Positions 59,633 to 64,000 of a DNA stretch of 64,000 bases are shown one piece after another. Positions within the stretch are counted from its first letter, which is position 1, and every line of letters begins with the position of its first letter. Both the position numbers and the translations under genes were made by a program. Origin of the DNA: Anagrus nilaparvatae (taxonomy: Eukaryota > Arthropoda > Insecta > Hymenoptera > Mymaridae). The notes under the pieces are model-generated. The model was not told the DNA's origin, searched no databases, and was given only the letters and a program-made list of their open reading frames with translations. The stretch is taken from NCBI GenBank assembly GCA_022575985.1, contig JAKSXM010000272.1:20022501-20086500 (forward strand), in the 5' to 3' direction.

Positions 59633-60289
59633 GCTACTAATTTTGTAAAAAATTTTTTTAGTAACTTATTTCTTTATGTTTTGACAGTCGCAACAGTTTC
59701 AACGAAAAAAAAAATCCATTTGCCAAAACCAAAATTTCAGTTGTCATAACCAAATTTTAATAATTTTTATTATCCCATGGTTCCTCATAGAAAAAAAAGT
59801 CAGGTAGAAAATATTTTTTGATTAAAATTTTTTTGATTAAAATATTTTTTTATCAAAAAATTTTAATATTTTTTTAAATTTGTTTTATTTTCAACCAGCG
59901 ACGTAACCCAAAATATATTAATAAGGGTTAAATCATTAATTAAAAATATAAAATAAATTATGGTTTGTCAATTGAAAATTCAAATTTTTCTTCATTTTTG
60001 CTTGTTGTTTTTTGCTTTATTGTCCAAAACAATTCATCCATGTAAGGAAAAAGTTCAGGAGGTAGGTTAAATATCAAAAAATTTCCAATAATATATATGT
60101 AGGTGGTATTTTTTTACAAAGCAGAAAAATGCAAGGAAAAATGCCAATTTTATCCCTAATCTGAGCAAAGACTGAGACTCTAAAAAAGTAAGAAACCTAA
60201 AAAAAAAAGTTAAAGATTTGTTTCTTAATATATCAACTGACCAAAATACTGTTATTTGCATTTATAAAGTAACGTCATTATCTATAGTC
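59633..60289. other. AT-rich DNA, no supported gene
   Basis: The minus frame at 60067-60261 is hydrophobic but has no signal-peptide cleavage site or usable donor, so it is not called as the missing RYamide exon. Confidence 0.45.
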
Positions 60290-60605
60290 TAGGCGCCAGC
60301 CATACTAATCTCGCCCAAAAATTAAATTTCTTTTTCCGAGGATAAAAATAGGTGGTATTTATGTTTTTTGACCCGCTGAACACGAATCCGGGGTCCATTT
60401 TGCGAATTTCGTGGTCCATTTTTTGTTATTAACAAATTATTGCAAAATTGGCAAATAATTTGTTAATAACAAAAAATTGACCACGAAATTCGCAAAACGG
60501 ACCCCGGATTCGTGTTCACCGGGCCAAAAAACATAAATACCACCTATTTTTATCCTCGGAAAAAGAAATTTAATTTTTGGGCGAGATTAGTATGGCTGGC
60601 GCCTA
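60290..60605. repeat. Near-perfect 316-bp palindrome with TA ends
   Basis: Begins TAGGCGCCAGCCATACTAAT and ends in its inverse. The arms of about 150 bp contain CGAATCCGGGGTCCATTTTG and TTTGTTATTAACAAATTA, and differ at only a few sites. TA is present at both extreme ends. Diverged fragments occur at 35750-35870 and in style at 44991-45530. Non-coding foldback element. Confidence 0.9.
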
Positions 60606-61786
60606 TATTACTAGTCAATGACGACATAACCGTTATTCCCAAAAGAATTTTCGTTATGACGTCAATGTACCTGAAAAACTAAAAACTATTACGTTATTCA
60701 CTAAAATCCGTTATCCAATACTGTAATTTTTAGTTACGTAGAAAAAACGGTATTAGACATATTGAAACAGAGTAATTATTACTTAACACCGTTGGAAGTT
60801 GGTGCAAGATTAAATTCCATTTATTGGAGATTTGAAGCCCAAAATTCTTATTTTTCATTCCTATTAAAGTAGGTACAGATTAGGGAAGTCAAAAATTATA
60901 AGGAATAGAACAGAAACTTTGCTGTAACATTATTAAGTTGTAAAAATTTTCTTGATTCTTTAGTGCCTCAAATTATGAGAAAAATTCTCTAGAACAGTGC
61001 AAAAACCCGAGACAAAACCACTACTACTATTCAATTTAGCTACTAATTTTATTTAAAAAATATTCATTTTTTAATTATTTAAATAATACATAAGAAAATT
61101 CCTTAAAAAAAAAAACAAAACAAAACTGTAAACTAAAATAAATAATATACATTTGTATAGAGATTTATTTGATCTGGGATTTAAAATTATAAATTATAAG
61201 AATATGCCTAAGGTTATAGAAGTCTATAATTAATGAAATGTCACATAATTACATTGTATAAAATATAAAGAGAAATGCTATATATTATAAAACCACATTT
61301 AAATACAAAGTATCAAAATTGTAAATAACTTTTGAATTTTCTTTGTTACTAATTATTATTATGTATTTTCTAGTATAAATAATAATTATATTAACTTTGA
61401 TGTATTTCTCTTATAAACTAAAATAATAAAATAAAAAAACAACATAAAAATATTATATTTAACATACTTGTAAATTAAATAAGAAAATTTTTATATATAA
61501 TATTTTGGTTAATTTTAGGTACCAATATGAGATTTTAAAATATGGAATTAGGTCCTGAAAGTTCAGAATTTAAAATAAACTTTTTAATTATATATATTTA
61601 TTATGTTACATATGTGTATTTAATTATTTAATTAGATAGAAGATTTAAATAATACGTTTGCTTTTATTTATATAAACATTTATCTATAATTATGACATCC
61701 ATCATTAATTTATAAATTTCTGTTAATAGAATTTTAAAATTAAATTTTTGATTTGTAATTAAACGTAATTTAATATGATTTTTGTC
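60606..61786. other. AT-rich DNA, no gene seen
   Basis: No supportable feature. Confidence 0.5.
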
Positions 61787-62723
61787 ATATCAGCAATTAT
61801 TTTAAAAGTGATACTTAATTTGAGCCTGGAATCGTAAATTTTTTTTTTGAGGGCACATCGATATGACCCGTGTTTTCAGATAGTTTGAACCTTCAGAAAA
61901 CCGAAAAAAATCGTGAACAAGAAATCGGCGATAGGTGCCAAAAAGATTTTTTCACTTTTATGTCAAAAAACGTGTTTTTCGTATCTGAGCTACCCCAAAA
62001 ATTTAAAATAACTTTTTAGGTAAATAAAATTTTAAAAAATAGATAAAAAAATCTGATTGCCAGGGAAAAACCACTCCAGAAGAAAAAAAACTTATCTCTT
62101 AACGATGAAATTTAGCCAAGTTATCGTCAAATTAAGATTTTGCCCAAATTCGTCTTAAAAAAGATTGAAATTTTATTGAAAAAAGCCAGTTTCTGAACTT
62201 TAAACATGCATTACTCGCTTGATTTTCATCGTAAAATAATAATTTTTTTTTTTAAATCGATTAATTTTTCCCTGGCAATTCATTTCTTTAAGAAAAAAAT
62301 TATTTTTATTGACAAAATTTTAATTTTTAGGTCAAAAGCCTTTGAAAACTGTAAGTAGTAAGATTTACTTAACACAGTTTTTGATAACTTGGCTAAATTT
62401 CATCGTTAAAAGATAAGTTTTTTTTCTTCTGGAGTGGTTTTTCCCTGGCAATCAGATTTTCTTATCTATTTTAAAAAAGTTTTTTTACCTAAAAAGTTAT
62501 TTTAAAAATTTAGGGTAGCTCAGATACGAAAAATACGGTTTTTGACATAAAAGTGAAAAAATCTTTTTGGCACCTATCGCCGATTTCTTGTTCACGATTT
62601 TTTTCGGTTTTCTGAAGGTTGAAACTATCTGAAAACACGGGTCATATCGATGTGCCCTCAAAAAAAAAATTTACGATTCCAGGCTCAAATTAAGTATCAC
62701 TTTTAAAATAATTGCTCATATTT
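61787..62723. mobile_element. Large inverted-repeat (foldback) element, 0.94 kb
   Basis: The left arm 61787-62125 and right arm 62383-62723 are near-identical inverted copies, from AGCAATTATTTTAAAAGTGA through GGCACATCGATATGACCCGT and TTGGCACCTATCGCCGAT to TAGCCAAGTTATC. The spacer of about 257 bp is itself partly self-complementary. Non-coding. A fragment of one arm lies at 34350-34490. Confidence 0.9.
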
Positions 62724-64000
62724 TGTAAGCTGTTTTCTTTTATTTCGCTTAAAAATGTTTTCAGGAATATCTAAGTGAACTATGACGAGAAAAATAATGA
62801 ATGTCTAAATCGCATGTGAAGTACTTTTTTTCTTTGACAGTGATAATAAAAGGCATCTTTCATCGTATGTAGGTGTGCATAAATATATATGTTTGAAAAT
62901 TCATATACTTAAAATTTAAAAAAAAAATGATAAATTTTAACTTTTATCATTGAAATTTCGCCGTTTTCAGACAAATCTTTTAATTTTAATTTAAGTAAAT
63001 TGGACCCACCTTAGTGGATCTTATGTGTTTTTTGGTCATCAAAAGCGATTTTGATGGTTGCATCTATTTTCCTGTATCCATTTTTAAGTAATTAGTACCA
63101 TAACTTTCAAAATAAGAAAACAATTTGAAAAAAAATAGGAATTTTTAAAAAATATTGCTAATTAAACAAAATTTTGGTATAACTCTCAAGTTTTTGGGAT
63201 CACTGAAAACAATTCTAAAATTAATTTTTAAACTGGAAAAGGTAAACAGAGAATGTCTAATTTTTATCCTCGAAATCGGTAATCTTACAGTTTTTGGTAT
63301 GTTTAATTATTAGCTGAAATGAGATTTTTGACCTGATCAAAGAAAGCTTATAAATATATCTTAAAATGTTTGAAACAGCCTACCACGTTTGTCGGTAAAA
63401 ACTTAGAAATTCGTTTTTTAAAATTTTAAAAATCTGATTTCAGAATCGAGATTAGCCCCCCTTGAAAACCTGAGGAGTACTAAAAAATTGGCTCTAAAAA
63501 TTGACTTAGTCAGCGATTTTTTTAAAAAAGTTGTTTTTTTTTTGCAAATTTTTTTCTTATTTTGGGTGATATAACTTTCATAAATCAAAACTCGTAAAGA
63601 TAAAATAATCTTCAAAAATTGTATTTTGCCGCCAAAAATACGTGCAACTCGCTGAGGAGAATCCAGTTTTTACGGTATTTAAAAATTTTGGATGCATTTA
63701 ACATAGCTTTCATTTTTACTTTTCAAAAGATGCTGAAATTTAAATACCTATCTAAAGTTTCTCAGGTAACCGTAATTTTAGGCTAGATTTTAATTAATTA
63801 GGTAAATTTAAGTTTAAATTGAATTTATTTTAATTTATTAGAAGACAATAAAATTAGGCTATCAGTTGTACTGCTGAGATGTCAAAGTTAGAAGGCTCAA
63901 TCAAAAAAGCTGATTTCCTCGAAAATGCATAGTTCAAATAAAATTTTGGAATTCAGAATTTGATTCAACGAAAAATTTCGTATGGATTAGTAAGTCCCTG
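62724..64000. other. AT-rich DNA, no supported gene
   Basis: The minus frame 63418-63615 is Lys/Leu-rich without a domain. No feature can be supported. Confidence 0.45.

Noticed and set aside
60067..60261. Hydrophobic minus-strand frame considered as the RYamide signal-peptide exon
   Set aside because: The hydrophobic part is not at the N-terminus, no cleavage site follows, and no phase-1 donor with a good GT context is seen.
63418..63615. Minus-strand frame starting MKIILSLRVLIYES considered as the signal-peptide exon
   Set aside because: The leader is too short and charged, and no donor in the needed phase is evident.
1..64000. CRISPR array, tRNA, rRNA or prokaryotic operon
   Set aside because: Tandem arrays here have units over 100 bp or coding 33-bp units without spacers; no tRNA cloverleaf with T-loop consensus or rRNA sequence was noticed; gene density and composition are those of an animal genome.

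Overview
The window is very AT-rich animal nuclear DNA full of A/T homopolymers, microsatellites and decayed transposons. It is almost certainly from an arthropod, and most likely an insect. It carries an R1-clade LINE, R2-like LINEs, Penelope-type GIY-YIG remnants, pogo/Tigger, MULE and KRBA2-type integrase relics, and one exon of a RYamide neuropeptide precursor, a family known from arthropods. The base composition would suit some parasitoid Hymenoptera, but that is only a guess. I see no bacterial-style genes, rRNA, tRNA, CRISPR array or operon.

The only good candidate for a functional host gene is on the minus strand at 58844-59151. This is the last coding exon of a RYamide precursor, with two FGSRY/YGSRY-Gly copies followed by basic residues and no internal stop. 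Its first exon, with the signal peptide, should lie at higher coordinates and was not found; it may be outside the window.

Layout. 1-13170: intergenic or intronic DNA with small TA-flanked MITEs, a nested foldback element (2877-4764), another foldback (8471-8929) and members of dispersed noncoding families. 13176-15110: decayed R2-like LINE. 15111-25980: mostly featureless, with two hAT-like MITEs. 25981-27618: noncoding TIR element with a tandem array. 29200-32405: a pile of relics made of an unidentified degenerate ORF, a Penelope GIY-YIG fragment, a CR1/Jockey-like LINE 3' end, a second R2-like copy and a dispersed repeat. 33520-39162: an inverted second copy of the tandem-array element, split at 33781-37682 by a 3.9-kb Helitron/Helentron-like insertion with a broken PIF1-type helicase. 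43057-45530: palindromes and minisatellites. 46530-54375: a dense transposon block with a CR1/Jockey LINE carrying a piggyBac-like MITE, a deleted pogo/Tigger element, a young GC-rich R1 insertion with poly-A and 15-bp target duplication, a KRBA2/Ginger-like integrase pseudogene with a predicted intron, and a MULE/FLYWCH relic. 55530-62723: large palindromes, a Penelope-like fragment between inverted repeats, and the RYamide exon.

Apart from the RYamide exon the genes do not form a pathway. They record successive waves of transposition, and nesting gives a relative order in three places: Helentron into tandem-array element, MITE into LINE, and MITE into foldback into MITE. Many elements were recognised by reading across frameshifts and stops, so their exact ends are approximate unless a target-site duplication is given.
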